Source: Haloplanus salinarum
GTDB taxonomy: Archaea > Halobacteriota > Halobacteria > Halobacteriales > Haloferacaceae
Length of the DNA stretch: 64,000 nucleotides
Assembly: GCF_024498175.1 (NCBI RefSeq)
Contig: NZ_CP101823.1
Coordinates: 124,001 to 188,000, forward strand
Reading direction: 5' to 3'
Position numbers and translations under genes: made by a program. Below the pieces are notes generated by a model. That model had not been told where the DNA came from. It did no database searches and saw nothing but the letters and a program-made list of their open reading frames with translations. Of this stretch, positions 53,135-60,961 are shown piece after piece. How positions within the stretch are numbered: position 1 is the stretch's first letter; each line of letters opens with the position of its first letter.

Positions 53135-54193
53135 ATGCGACTCGGGTTCCTGGTCAATCCCATCGCGGGCATGGGCGGACGGGTCGGCCTCAAAGGCACG
53201 GACGGGAAAGTCGAGGAGGCGCGCGCCCGGGGTGCCGACCCGCGCTCGCCGGACCGGGCGCGACGGGCGCTCGACGCCCTTCACGACCGCCGTCCCGACG
53301 CGACGGTCCTGACCTGGGGCGCGCCGATGGGTGCCGACCTGGCCCGCGAGGTCGGTTTCGACCCCGAGGTCCTCGGCGCTCCCGCGGGCGCGGAGACGAC
53401 GGCCGCGGACACCCGCGAGGCCGTCGCTGCGTTCGTCGACGCGGGCGTCGACCTCGTCTGCTTCGTCGGGGGCGACGGCACCGCCGCTGACGTCGCCGAC
53501 GCCCTCGAGGGGACGGACACGCCGATGCTCGGCATCCCCGGCGGCGTGAAGGTTTACTCGTCGGTGTTCGCCGTCTCGCCGGAGGACGCCGCCGACGTGA
53601 TCGACACCTTCGAGCGGACCGAGCGCCGGGAGGTGATGGACATCGACGAGGACGCGTACCGCGAGGGGTCGGTCGACCCCGAACTCCGGGCGGTCGCCCG
53701 GGTGCCGGTCGGCGAGAACCTGCAGTCCTCGAAGCAGACGGGGAGCGGCAACGTCGAATCCCTGGCCGAGGGGTTCGCCGACGGCGTCGAACCCGGCGTG
53801 ACATACGTCTTCGGCCCCGGGAGCACGGTCGGCGCCATCGAGGACGCGCTCGGATTCGAGGGGTCACCACTCGGCGTGGATGTGTGGCGCGACGGCGAGG
53901 TGCTGGCCACGGACGCCACCGAGTCGGAGATCCTCGACGCCCTCGGCGAACGCAACGTGATCGTCGTCTCGCCCATCGGCGGACAGGGGTTCGTCTTCGG
54001 GCGCGGGAACCCACAGCTCTCCCCGGCGGTCATCCGTCGCTGCGACGTCGAGGTCGTCGCCTCCCGGTCGAAACTCGACGACATCGGACGGCTTCGGGTC
54101 GACACCGACGACCCCGAACTCGACGCGGAACTGCGGGGCTGGACCCAGGTCCGGGTCGGCCGGTTCGAACGGCGGCTGATGGAGATCGCCTAA
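53135..54193 (+). CDS. ATP-NAD kinase-like protein
   Basis: A 352-residue protein of the NAD kinase/diacylglycerol kinase superfamily (COG3199 type). The N-terminus GFLVNPIAGMGGRVGLKGTD and the ATP site GGDGTAADVADAL are visible, then GIPGGVKVYSSVF. It probably phosphorylates NAD or a related substrate; the classical haloarchaeal NAD kinase is a different, shorter protein. A TATA-like ACTTTTGC about 25 nt upstream supports the ATG. Confidence 0.85.
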   Translation: MRLGFLVNPIAGMGGRVGLKGTDGKVEEARARGADPRSPDRARRALDALHDRRPDATVLTWGAPMGADLAREVGFDPEVLGAPAGAETTAADTREAVAAFVDAGVDLVCFVGGDGTAADVADALEGTDTPMLGIPGGVKVYSSVFAVSPEDAADVIDTFERTERREVMDIDEDAYREGSVDPELRAVARVPVGENLQSSKQTGSGNVESLAEGFADGVEPGVTYVFGPGSTVGAIEDALGFEGSPLGVDVWRDGEVLATDATESEILDALGERNVIVVSPIGGQGFVFGRGNPQLSPAVIRRCDVEVVASRSKLDDIGRLRVDTDDPELDAELRGWTQVRVGRFERRLMEIA

Positions 54194-54273
54194 AACCACC
54201 GCACATCAACGCCTTTGGTCACGTATAATGGTGCATAGTGAAGATTAAGGTCGTTGGGGGCAGTACCTGTGGT

Positions 54274-55305
54274 ATGGAAACACGGAAAGTCCAACGGCTG
54301 GGGCCGTCGACGCTGGCGATGACGCTCCCGGCGGAGTGGGCCAAGGAACACGACGTCGAGAAGGGCGACGAGGTGTCGCTCCGTATGGGTGGGAAGGGGA
54401 CGCTGACGGTGCTGCCGGAGTCGGCGAGCACCGAGGGATCGACGGCGACCATCCACGCCGACAACCTCGACGCGGGGGCGCTCGAACGCGCCATCGTCGC
54501 CCAGTACGTACTCGGGCGGCGCGTCATTCACATCCAGAAGTCGGAGGGCGCCCTCGACAGCGAGCACATCAACGCCGTCTACCGCGCCGAGACGCAGTTG
54601 ATGGGCCTCGGCGTCATCGAGGAGACGCCAGAGCGGATCGCGATCCGCTGTTCGGTCGACCCCGAGGACTTCACCCTCGACAACCTCCTCGAACGGCTGG
54701 AGAACACGGGGAGCACCATGCGCGGCGAGTCGGTCAAGGCGCTGGCCCACGGCAACGCCGACCTGGCCGAACGGGCGCTGAACCGCGAGCGCCAGGCGAA
54801 CAAGATCTTCGTCCTCCTGCTTCGCCTGATCTTCATGGCGTACCAGAACCCCAACCTCGCCCGCGCGGTCGGCCTCGAGTCCGGCTTCCCCCTCATCGGC
54901 TACCGGTCGGTGGCGAAGAACCTGGAACTCACCGCCGACAACGCCGAGGACATCGGCAACATCGCGCTGGACGCGAAGAACAACACCATCGACGTCGACG
55001 GTTCGACGATGCGGGCGATCCGCGAGTTCACGGATCAGGTCGACGAGATCACCGTCACCGCCGTCGAGGCCGTCGTCGAACGCGACTACGACAAGGCCAT
55101 CGCCGTCGGGCGGATGTTCGAGGAGATCAGCGACCGGGAGATGGAGCTGATCCGGAGCCTCCCCGACATGCCGAAGGTCGAACTCCTGCGGACCCGCGAG
55201 GTGCTGGTGAGCCTCCAGCAGACCGCACAGTACGCCATGCGCAACGCCGAAATCGCGGCGAACCTCGCGCTCAACGAGGAGTCCGAACACGTCACCATCG
55301 AGTAG
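54274..55305 (+). CDS. PhoU-domain phosphate regulator with N-terminal AbrB-like domain
   Basis: A 343-residue protein. Residues 1-50 (METRKVQRLGPSTLAMTLPA) are a SpoVT/AbrB-like DNA-binding domain. Two PhoU-like helical repeats follow (roughly 115-330). It probably regulates phosphate uptake genes or a phosphate transporter in response to phosphate; no pst genes are here. The ATG at 54274 is preferred to the GTG at 54238 because a TATA-like GATTAAGG sits about 27 nt before it. It ends next to the convergent LEA-like gene. Confidence 0.88.
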   Translation: METRKVQRLGPSTLAMTLPAEWAKEHDVEKGDEVSLRMGGKGTLTVLPESASTEGSTATIHADNLDAGALERAIVAQYVLGRRVIHIQKSEGALDSEHINAVYRAETQLMGLGVIEETPERIAIRCSVDPEDFTLDNLLERLENTGSTMRGESVKALAHGNADLAERALNRERQANKIFVLLLRLIFMAYQNPNLARAVGLESGFPLIGYRSVAKNLELTADNAEDIGNIALDAKNNTIDVDGSTMRAIREFTDQVDEITVTAVEAVVERDYDKAIAVGRMFEEISDREMELIRSLPDMPKVELLRTREVLVSLQQTAQYAMRNAEIAANLALNEESEHVTIE

Positions 55306-56484
55306 TCACCGAACCGCGGCCGCCCCGCGCGGCGACCGCACGTCGAGCAGGCCGTCGTCGTCGGTCGGCGGCGGGGTCGGCGTGGGCGCCGGTGTCTCCG
55401 TAGGTCCCGGCGTCGCCGTGTCCGTCGGCGTCGCCGCATCCGTGGGCTCCGGCGTCGCCGTCTCCGTGTCCCCACCGTCCAGCAGGCCATCGTCCGTGGG
55501 CGTGGGCGTCCCCTCGTCGTCCGTGGGCGTGGGCGTCGGCGTCGCTTCGCCGTCCACGCCCGTCCCCTCCTCGTTGTCGAAGATGTCCGTCTCGATGGTC
55601 TCGGTGTAGGTCAGCGGCGCCAGCGGGATATCGACGGTGCCGGTCGGCAGTTCGACCCGCGCCGCGAAGTCGATCCGTAGCTCGGTCCGCTGGTCGTTCT
55701 CCAGGTGGGTGACCCACCACTCGTCGATGTTGCCGTTGTCGAGGGTCGTCGTCGCCCGGATGGTGCGGGTCGACTCCGGCGGGACCGTCCCGTGGCCCTC
55801 CGTCGCGCCGGTTCCCATCTCCACGCCGTTCATCGTCGCCCGATAGCTCAGCTCGGAAATCGGGACGGGGTACGGGTTGGGGTTGTAGACGACGAATCGC
55901 ATGTCGATCTCCGTCGCCGAGGAGTCGACCGTCCCCCACTGGGCGCTCGTCTCCTCGATGTAGAGGACCGGTTCGCCGTTGGGCCCCTCGTCGCCGACGG
56001 GGCGGCGTTCGGTGGAGTCGAACGCCGAGATGATGTCCGTCTCGATGGTGCGGGTGACCTTCGGCGCGCCGAAGGAGGCGCCGAGCGCCGACGAGTGGAC
56101 GTCCGCGTTGACGGCGAGTTCCGTCCGCTCGCCGTTGTTGAGGTGGCTCACCCACCACGCGGGGATGCGCTCGTTCGCGAGGTAGGTCGTCATCGGCACC
56201 GTCGACTCCCCGCTGGGGAGCGCGAGTCCCTCCTTGACGCCGGTCGCCATCCGGATGCCGTTCATGTCGATGGCGTAGTCGACGGTGAGGCCCCCGAGGC
56301 TGGCGCCGACGGGGTTGGGATTTTGCACCGTCAGGTCGCTCTCGACGACGGTCGTCGTCTCGTTGACGCCGCCGAACCGGTTGTCGACCCCCGAGACGGT
56401 GGGCTGTCCGAGGACGAAGAACGCGACCCCCGCGAGTAGAAGCACGACCACGACGCCGACGGCGATGGTCCCCCTCGATGGCAT
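55306..56484 (-). CDS. Membrane-anchored LEA-14/WHy-type protein with Thr/Pro-rich tail
   Basis: A 392-residue protein. It has one N-terminal membrane helix (TIAVGVVVVLLLAGVAFFVL), then two LEA2/WHy-like beta domains (around 40-150 and 160-285) and a low-complexity tail of Thr, Pro and Asp (about 300-380). WHy domains are linked to desiccation and stress tolerance. The tail is a likely O-glycosylated spacer outside the cell. Its stop starts one nt after the convergent PhoU gene ends. Confidence 0.83.
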   Translation of the reverse strand: MPSRGTIAVGVVVVLLLAGVAFFVLGQPTVSGVDNRFGGVNETTTVVESDLTVQNPNPVGASLGGLTVDYAIDMNGIRMATGVKEGLALPSGESTVPMTTYLANERIPAWWVSHLNNGERTELAVNADVHSSALGASFGAPKVTRTIETDIISAFDSTERRPVGDEGPNGEPVLYIEETSAQWGTVDSSATEIDMRFVVYNPNPYPVPISELSYRATMNGVEMGTGATEGHGTVPPESTRTIRATTTLDNGNIDEWWVTHLENDQRTELRIDFAARVELPTGTVDIPLAPLTYTETIETDIFDNEEGTGVDGEATPTPTPTDDEGTPTPTDDGLLDGGDTETATPEPTDAATPTDTATPGPTETPAPTPTPPPTDDDGLLDVRSPRGAAAVR

Positions 56485-56594
56485 ACGGCGTGGGTCGGGC
56501 GGCCGGGACATACGGCTTGTGGCTTCCGCCGTCGACGCCGCCGAATCGCCCACGAGACTTTTTAACCCCTCGCTCGTAACCCAAACCGCTCCGA

Positions 56595-57668
56595 ATGTCT
56601 CGACACGCAGCCAGACCTCCCGGTGACAACACCGACCTCGACTGGTGCCACGAGGCGGTCCAAGGCGTCTCCAGAACGTTCGCGTTGACCGTCGACGTAC
56701 TCGACGAACCGATGGCGTCGTACATCTGTGTCGGCTATCTCCTCTGTCGCGTTCCCGACACCGTCGAGGACGCCGATCACATCCCGCCGGCCGAACAGGC
56801 GCGGCTGCTGCACGAGTACGACCGCGTCCTCGACCCGGCGGCCGACACCGACGCCGAGGCGTTCCGCGCCTCGGTCGACGAGTGGCTCCCGGCACCCGAC
56901 GAGCGAACCGACGACTGGGAGGTCGTCGCCAGCACCCCGCGGATCGTCCGCACGTTCGAGGGGCTCCCCGACGACGTGCGCGAGGCGGTCACCCCGCCGG
57001 CCCGCGAACTCGTCCAGGGGATGGCGATGTTCGTCGAGCGCTACGCCGACGAGGGTGGACTCCGCATCCAGTCCCGCGAGGAACTGGAGGAGTACTGTTA
57101 CTACGCCGCCGGCACCGTCGGTACCCTCGTGACGAACCTGGTGGCCCGCGGGAACCTCAGCGAGGGGCGTCGCGCACGCCTCTACGACACCGCCGAGGAG
57201 TTCGGGCTCCTACTCCAACTGGTCAACGTCGCCAAGGACGTCTACGACGACTACACCGAGGAGGACAACGTCTACCTGCCGGCGGAGTGGCTGGCCGCCG
57301 AGGGCGTCCCACAGGAGGAGGTCGTCGCTCCCGAACACGAATCCGGGGCGGCGGCGGTCGTCCGCCGCACCGCGCGCCACGCCCGCTCCTTTCTCGACGA
57401 CGCCCAGACGTACCTTGAGACGGTGCCGACGACGGACGGCAACACCGTCGCGGCGTGGGCCATCCCCTTCCTGCTCGCGGTCGGGACCCTCCGCGAACTC
57501 CTCGCTCGCCCGGAGGACGCCCTCTCCGATACCGGCGTGAAGGTCTCGCGCCAGGAGGTGTTCGCCGTCGTCACCGAGATGACGGGCGCCTCGTCCGGGT
57601 CGCTCGAGGACCTCCGCGAGGATATCGCCGGGGAGCCCTACCACCGGGCGCGTGGCGGGGCCGACTGA
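56595..57668 (+). CDS. Squalene/phytoene synthase family protein
   Basis: A 357-residue all-helical prenyl synthase. The two Asp-rich motifs are DTVEDAD near 55 and DVYDDYTEED near 217. It joins two prenyl diphosphates head to head to make squalene (from farnesyl diphosphate) or phytoene (from geranylgeranyl diphosphate), precursors of membrane squalenes or carotenoids. A TATA box (CTTTTTAACC) about 30 nt upstream supports the ATG. Confidence 0.9.
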   Translation: MSRHAARPPGDNTDLDWCHEAVQGVSRTFALTVDVLDEPMASYICVGYLLCRVPDTVEDADHIPPAEQARLLHEYDRVLDPAADTDAEAFRASVDEWLPAPDERTDDWEVVASTPRIVRTFEGLPDDVREAVTPPARELVQGMAMFVERYADEGGLRIQSREELEEYCYYAAGTVGTLVTNLVARGNLSEGRRARLYDTAEEFGLLLQLVNVAKDVYDDYTEEDNVYLPAEWLAAEGVPQEEVVAPEHESGAAAVVRRTARHARSFLDDAQTYLETVPTTDGNTVAAWAIPFLLAVGTLRELLARPEDALSDTGVKVSRQEVFAVVTEMTGASSGSLEDLREDIAGEPYHRARGGAD

Positions 57669-57673
57669 TCCCG

Positions 57674-57946
57674 TCAGGTGACGACCGCGTACGTCATGAG
57701 GAACCCGAAGTAGAGCACCACGAGCGCGCCGAGCGCGAGCAGTCTGAACCGCTGTAGCTTCTCCTCCTCCCGCTCGCGGGCGTCGTCGAACGCCGCCCGC
57801 TCGGTCGCCGACAGGTCGCCTGGATGGTCGAGGCCGCGGTGGAGCGCGAGATACTCCTCGTCGGCGAACGGGCGGCCACAGCGCTCGCAGGCGTGGGCGG
57901 TCGCGTCGGGCGGGACGTCGGTGTCGGCGTTGTCGGTCACGGTCAC
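57674..57946 (-). CDS. Small C2H2-like zinc-finger membrane protein
   Basis: A 90-residue protein. CERCGRPFADEEYLALHRGL (C-x2-C-x12-H-x4-H) is near residue 18. A charged helix and one C-terminal membrane helix (LLALGALVVLYFGFLMTYAVV) follow. The GTG start at 57946 overlaps the TGA of the upstream membrane-protein gene, so they are coupled. The nearby genes are a membrane protein and oxidase subunit III, which suggests a role near respiratory assembly, but this is only context. Confidence 0.78.
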   Translation of the reverse strand: MTVTDNADTDVPPDATAHACERCGRPFADEEYLALHRGLDHPGDLSATERAAFDDAREREEEKLQRFRLLALGALVVLYFGFLMTYAVVT

Positions 57947-59361
57947 GAGGCGATGAAGGGGGGTGCGACGTACGGTTCGGCGACGATCCAGAGGCTGAGC
58001 ATGGTGTAACAGACCATAACGGCGGTCACGCCGTACTGACTGCGGACGGCTTGGAGCCGCGAGGGGAACAGTTCGTAGGCCGTCGCGTGGGCGACCCAGA
58101 CGGCCAGCAGGTGGCCGAGGAGGACGAAGGCGAACTCCAGGCCGCCGAACCAGCCGGGGAGGCCGGCGAGCTGTGGGGGCGACGGCGGCGGCGAGAGCGG
58201 CGCGGCGGCGACGGCGACGAACGTCGGCCCGAGGACCAGCACCGATACGAGGTTGTGGGCGAGGTGGTAGCCAGCGGCGATGGGGAGCAAGGACGGGGCG
58301 AAGCGCCGCGCCAGTTCCCCGACCGAGAGGTAGGTGTCGGCGCGTCGTCGCCCCACCCGTGCCGCCGCCCGATAGGCCAGGTAGAACAGCCCGGCGCCGA
58401 CGAGGTACGCAGCGAGGTAGGCGGCGAGCGGCGGGACCCCCACGCCGGCGACGGCGCGGACGCCGGCCGCCCAGGGACCGGTCGCGACGAACCCGTCGTA
58501 AGTGGTGACGAAAAGCAGGGCGACGACGAAGGCCACGTCCCCGGCGCCGTCGAGTCGCGTGTCGGGGAGGTCGCTCCCGGGGAGTCGAAGCCGGAGGCGA
58601 CCGTCGGCGATGCCGAGCGGCGCGAGGCGGCCGTAGAGTCGGAACGCCCGCGAGAGCGGGTCGACGGACCCGAACCATCGATCCGGGCCGAAGACGACGG
58701 CGCCCACGAGCGTCACCGCGGTGTATCCGGCGAGCGCCGTCGCGAGGAGTCGTGCGTCGTCCGCCAGCGGCGCCGTGACCTCGACCCACACTAAGAGGAG
58801 GAGGGCGGCGACGCTCGGCCACGCGCCCAGCCTGTCGGGGTAGGGGCGGTCGAGGGTCGGGAGACGCTCCGCCACCGTCCGGAAGGGGTTCAACGCCGGC
58901 CAGGTGTTCCCGAGCAGATACGTCGAGGCGACGTAGCCGCCCCACCAGCCGACCCAGACGACGAGCACCGCGAGGTTGCGGACGCCCGTCGCGTCCTCGA
59001 GGATCCCGACGCCGAACGTGACGGCGAGGACGGCGACCCCCAGGGTGCCGGCGAGGCCGTGACCCACCCGTCCCGGGGTCGGGAGCGGCCGCGCCCAGTC
59101 GTGGATCGCCGCGACCAGGCGGCGGTCGGTGACGAAACTGGCGAGGAGAAAGGAGACGCCGACGACGCCGCCGCCGGTCAGCAGGAACAGCCAGGTGGGG
59201 ACGGCGACGGGGTCGCGCGTCGCGCCACGGAGGCCGCCGCTGTGGGCGGCGGCGCGGCCCACGCCGGCCGAGAGCCACCAGGCGACGCCGAGCACGGCCG
59301 CGACCGTCGGCACCCACCGCCGCCGTCGCTGGCGTCGTCGCCGTCGTGGTTCCACGGCCAT
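57943..59361 (-). CDS. Polytopic membrane protein, oxidase-neighbour family
   Basis: A 472-residue protein with about eleven or twelve membrane helices. The N-terminus is arginine-rich. His and Trp-rich loops include GYHLAHNLVSVLV and VWVGWWGGYVAST. It is divergent from, and about 106 bp before, the gene for heme-copper oxidase subunit III. A role in oxidase biogenesis or copper handling is plausible by context, but no motif proves it. The downstream zinc-finger gene is translationally coupled. Confidence 0.8.
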   Translation of the reverse strand: MAVEPRRRRRQRRRRWVPTVAAVLGVAWWLSAGVGRAAAHSGGLRGATRDPVAVPTWLFLLTGGGVVGVSFLLASFVTDRRLVAAIHDWARPLPTPGRVGHGLAGTLGVAVLAVTFGVGILEDATGVRNLAVLVVWVGWWGGYVASTYLLGNTWPALNPFRTVAERLPTLDRPYPDRLGAWPSVAALLLLVWVEVTAPLADDARLLATALAGYTAVTLVGAVVFGPDRWFGSVDPLSRAFRLYGRLAPLGIADGRLRLRLPGSDLPDTRLDGAGDVAFVVALLFVTTYDGFVATGPWAAGVRAVAGVGVPPLAAYLAAYLVGAGLFYLAYRAAARVGRRRADTYLSVGELARRFAPSLLPIAAGYHLAHNLVSVLVLGPTFVAVAAAPLSPPPSPPQLAGLPGWFGGLEFAFVLLGHLLAVWVAHATAYELFPSRLQAVRSQYGVTAVMVCYTMLSLWIVAEPYVAPPFIAS

Positions 59362-59467
59362 CGGTCGACAGTTGGGGTGTCCCCGACGAGTAGCTTCCGG
59401 AACCGACTCGGCCGCGTGGCGGGTCCGGTTGGGAGGATTTTTGGTAGTCGAATCGCAACGGGGGGGT

Positions 59468-60322
59468 ATGAGTACGGATCACGGCGGGGACGACCATGGA
59501 CATCACCTCCCGGCAGTCGAGGACTGGCCCCGGGGGTTCGGCGAGGCGAGTTGGTGGCCCTTCATCACGGCCCTGGGTGCGGGCGGCATCTACCTGGGTG
59601 CGGCCCTCTTCATCGTCTCGGGCGGGTCCGAATCGACCATCGACCCCATGCTCGCCCCGCTCGCGACGTCGGCGAGCGTCGGCGCCTTCCTCTTTGGCCT
59701 GTACGGCTGGATCTATCACGCCTTCGTCACCGAGTTCTGGTCCAGCGGCGCCGACGAGACGAGCGCGTCGGCCCTTCGCTGGGGGATGATCGCCTTCCTC
59801 GGGTCCGAAATCGCCACCTTCGGCGGGGTGTTCACGTACTACTTTTTCATCCGCGCGGGCACGTGGCCGCCCGGCGAACTCCCGCACCTGACCGGATCGC
59901 TCGTCATCATCAACACGGCCATCCTGGTGGCGTCGAGTCTCACGCTCCACTGGGCCCACGTCGCCATCCGTAACGACGACCGCCGGAAGTTCGCGCTCGG
60001 CCTCCTGTCGACGCTCATCTTGGGACTGGTCTTCATCGGCGGGCAGGTCTACGAGTACTACGAGTTCATCGTCCACACCGAGTTTACGGTCACCTCCGGA
60101 CTGTTCGGGTCGGCCTTCTACGGACTGACCGGCCTCCACGGTCTCCACGTCTCGCTCGGCGGCGTACTCCTCGCCATCGTCACGATCCGCGCGCTGGCCG
60201 GCCAGTACTCCGCCGAACGGCACGTCTCGGTCAGCACCGTCTCGATGTACTGGCACTTCGTCGACGTGGTCTGGATCTTCCTCGTCGTCATCCTCTATCT
60301 CGGCGGGTCGGTCGGCGCCTGA
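59468..60322 (+). CDS. Heme-copper oxidase subunit III
   Basis: A 284-residue protein with seven membrane helices, matching CoxC. Typical segments are FFIRAGTWPPGEL, VYEYYEF and GLTGLHGLHVSLGGVLLAIV, with the tail VSMYWHFVDVVWIFLVVILY. It is an accessory subunit of a terminal oxidase. No subunit I or II gene is in the window, so the oxidase genes are scattered or lie elsewhere. The ATG at 59468 is preferred. Confidence 0.94.
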   Translation: MSTDHGGDDHGHHLPAVEDWPRGFGEASWWPFITALGAGGIYLGAALFIVSGGSESTIDPMLAPLATSASVGAFLFGLYGWIYHAFVTEFWSSGADETSASALRWGMIAFLGSEIATFGGVFTYYFFIRAGTWPPGELPHLTGSLVIINTAILVASSLTLHWAHVAIRNDDRRKFALGLLSTLILGLVFIGGQVYEYYEFIVHTEFTVTSGLFGSAFYGLTGLHGLHVSLGGVLLAIVTIRALAGQYSAERHVSVSTVSMYWHFVDVVWIFLVVILYLGGSVGA

Positions 60323-60372
60323 TCGGCGTCCCCCGCCGTAAATTTATGTAGCCACACGCGACAGCTATTGCC

Positions 60373-60600
60373 ATGGAGGATTTCGAGCAACTCGTGTCGT
60401 CGCTCACGCCCCGGGAGGAGAACGACGAGATCAAACTCTACCAGAACACCGTCTCGGTGGCGTGTCCGGTGTGTGAGGAGCCGTTCGACGACCTCGTGGC
60501 CTGCAAGAAGACCGAAACCAGCCTCGAACAGATCGAACCGCTCGACATCTGCGTCACGGTCCACGAGGGCAGTCCGCTGCTTTTCACCCACAAACACTGA
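60373..60600 (+). CDS. Small haloarchaeal protein with CxxC motif
   Basis: A 75-residue protein. It has one zinc-type Cys pair (VACPVCEEPFDDL) and another Cys pair-like pattern (VACKKTE and DICVTVHE). The C-terminus ends LLFTHKH. Similar short Cys proteins occur widely in haloarchaea with no known function. A TATA box (GTAAATTTATGTA) about 30 nt upstream supports the ATG. Confidence 0.8.
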   Translation: MEDFEQLVSSLTPREENDEIKLYQNTVSVACPVCEEPFDDLVACKKTETSLEQIEPLDICVTVHEGSPLLFTHKH

Positions 60601-60663
60601 CCGCGCGACCGATCCCCCCGCCGTCGGCACCGCGGTTAAGGGGACGGCCACCGACCCCGTGGT

Positions 60664-60888
60664 ATGGCACGGGAAGTGACCCACACCGCGACGGGACCGA
60701 AGATCATCACGCCGGCGGACATCGACGAGGAGAAAGGCGACGTGGCGGTCTGTCTCTGCGGCCTGAGCGAGGAGTACCCCTTCTGTGACGGCTCCCACAA
60801 GCGGGCGGAGGGGGAGGATCCGGACGAACGCTACAAGTACGTCGACGGGGAGCGCCGTCGGGTCGCCGTCGAGTTCCGCGACGAGTAG
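60664..60888 (+). CDS. CDGSH-type 2Fe-2S protein
   Basis: A 74-residue protein with the CDGSH iron-sulfur motif CLCGLSEEYPFCDGSH near residue 30. Three Cys and one His bind a 2Fe-2S cluster. The family takes part in redox or iron-sulfur transfer. It lies between the small Cys protein and the large coiled-coil gene, with its own TATA-like box (GGTTAAGG) about 28 nt upstream. Confidence 0.93.
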   Translation: MAREVTHTATGPKIITPADIDEEKGDVAVCLCGLSEEYPFCDGSHKRAEGEDPDERYKYVDGERRRVAVEFRDE

Positions 60889-60961
60889 CGCCGCCGGGGC
60901 GTCGGCGCCGTCGCCGCCGGTTGCCGGAAAGTATTTGCATCGCTCGGGGGCATATTCGATA

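Noticed and set aside
55306-55560. Repetitive GTGGGCGTGGGCGT-type DNA as a regulatory repeat
   Set aside because: It encodes the Thr/Pro-rich tail of the LEA-like protein and is explained by low-complexity coding.
57674-60256. 860-codon frame running through the membrane-protein gene and oxidase subunit III
   Set aside because: Only its last 90 codons (57674-57946) are protein-like; the rest is a shadow frame of the neighbouring genes.
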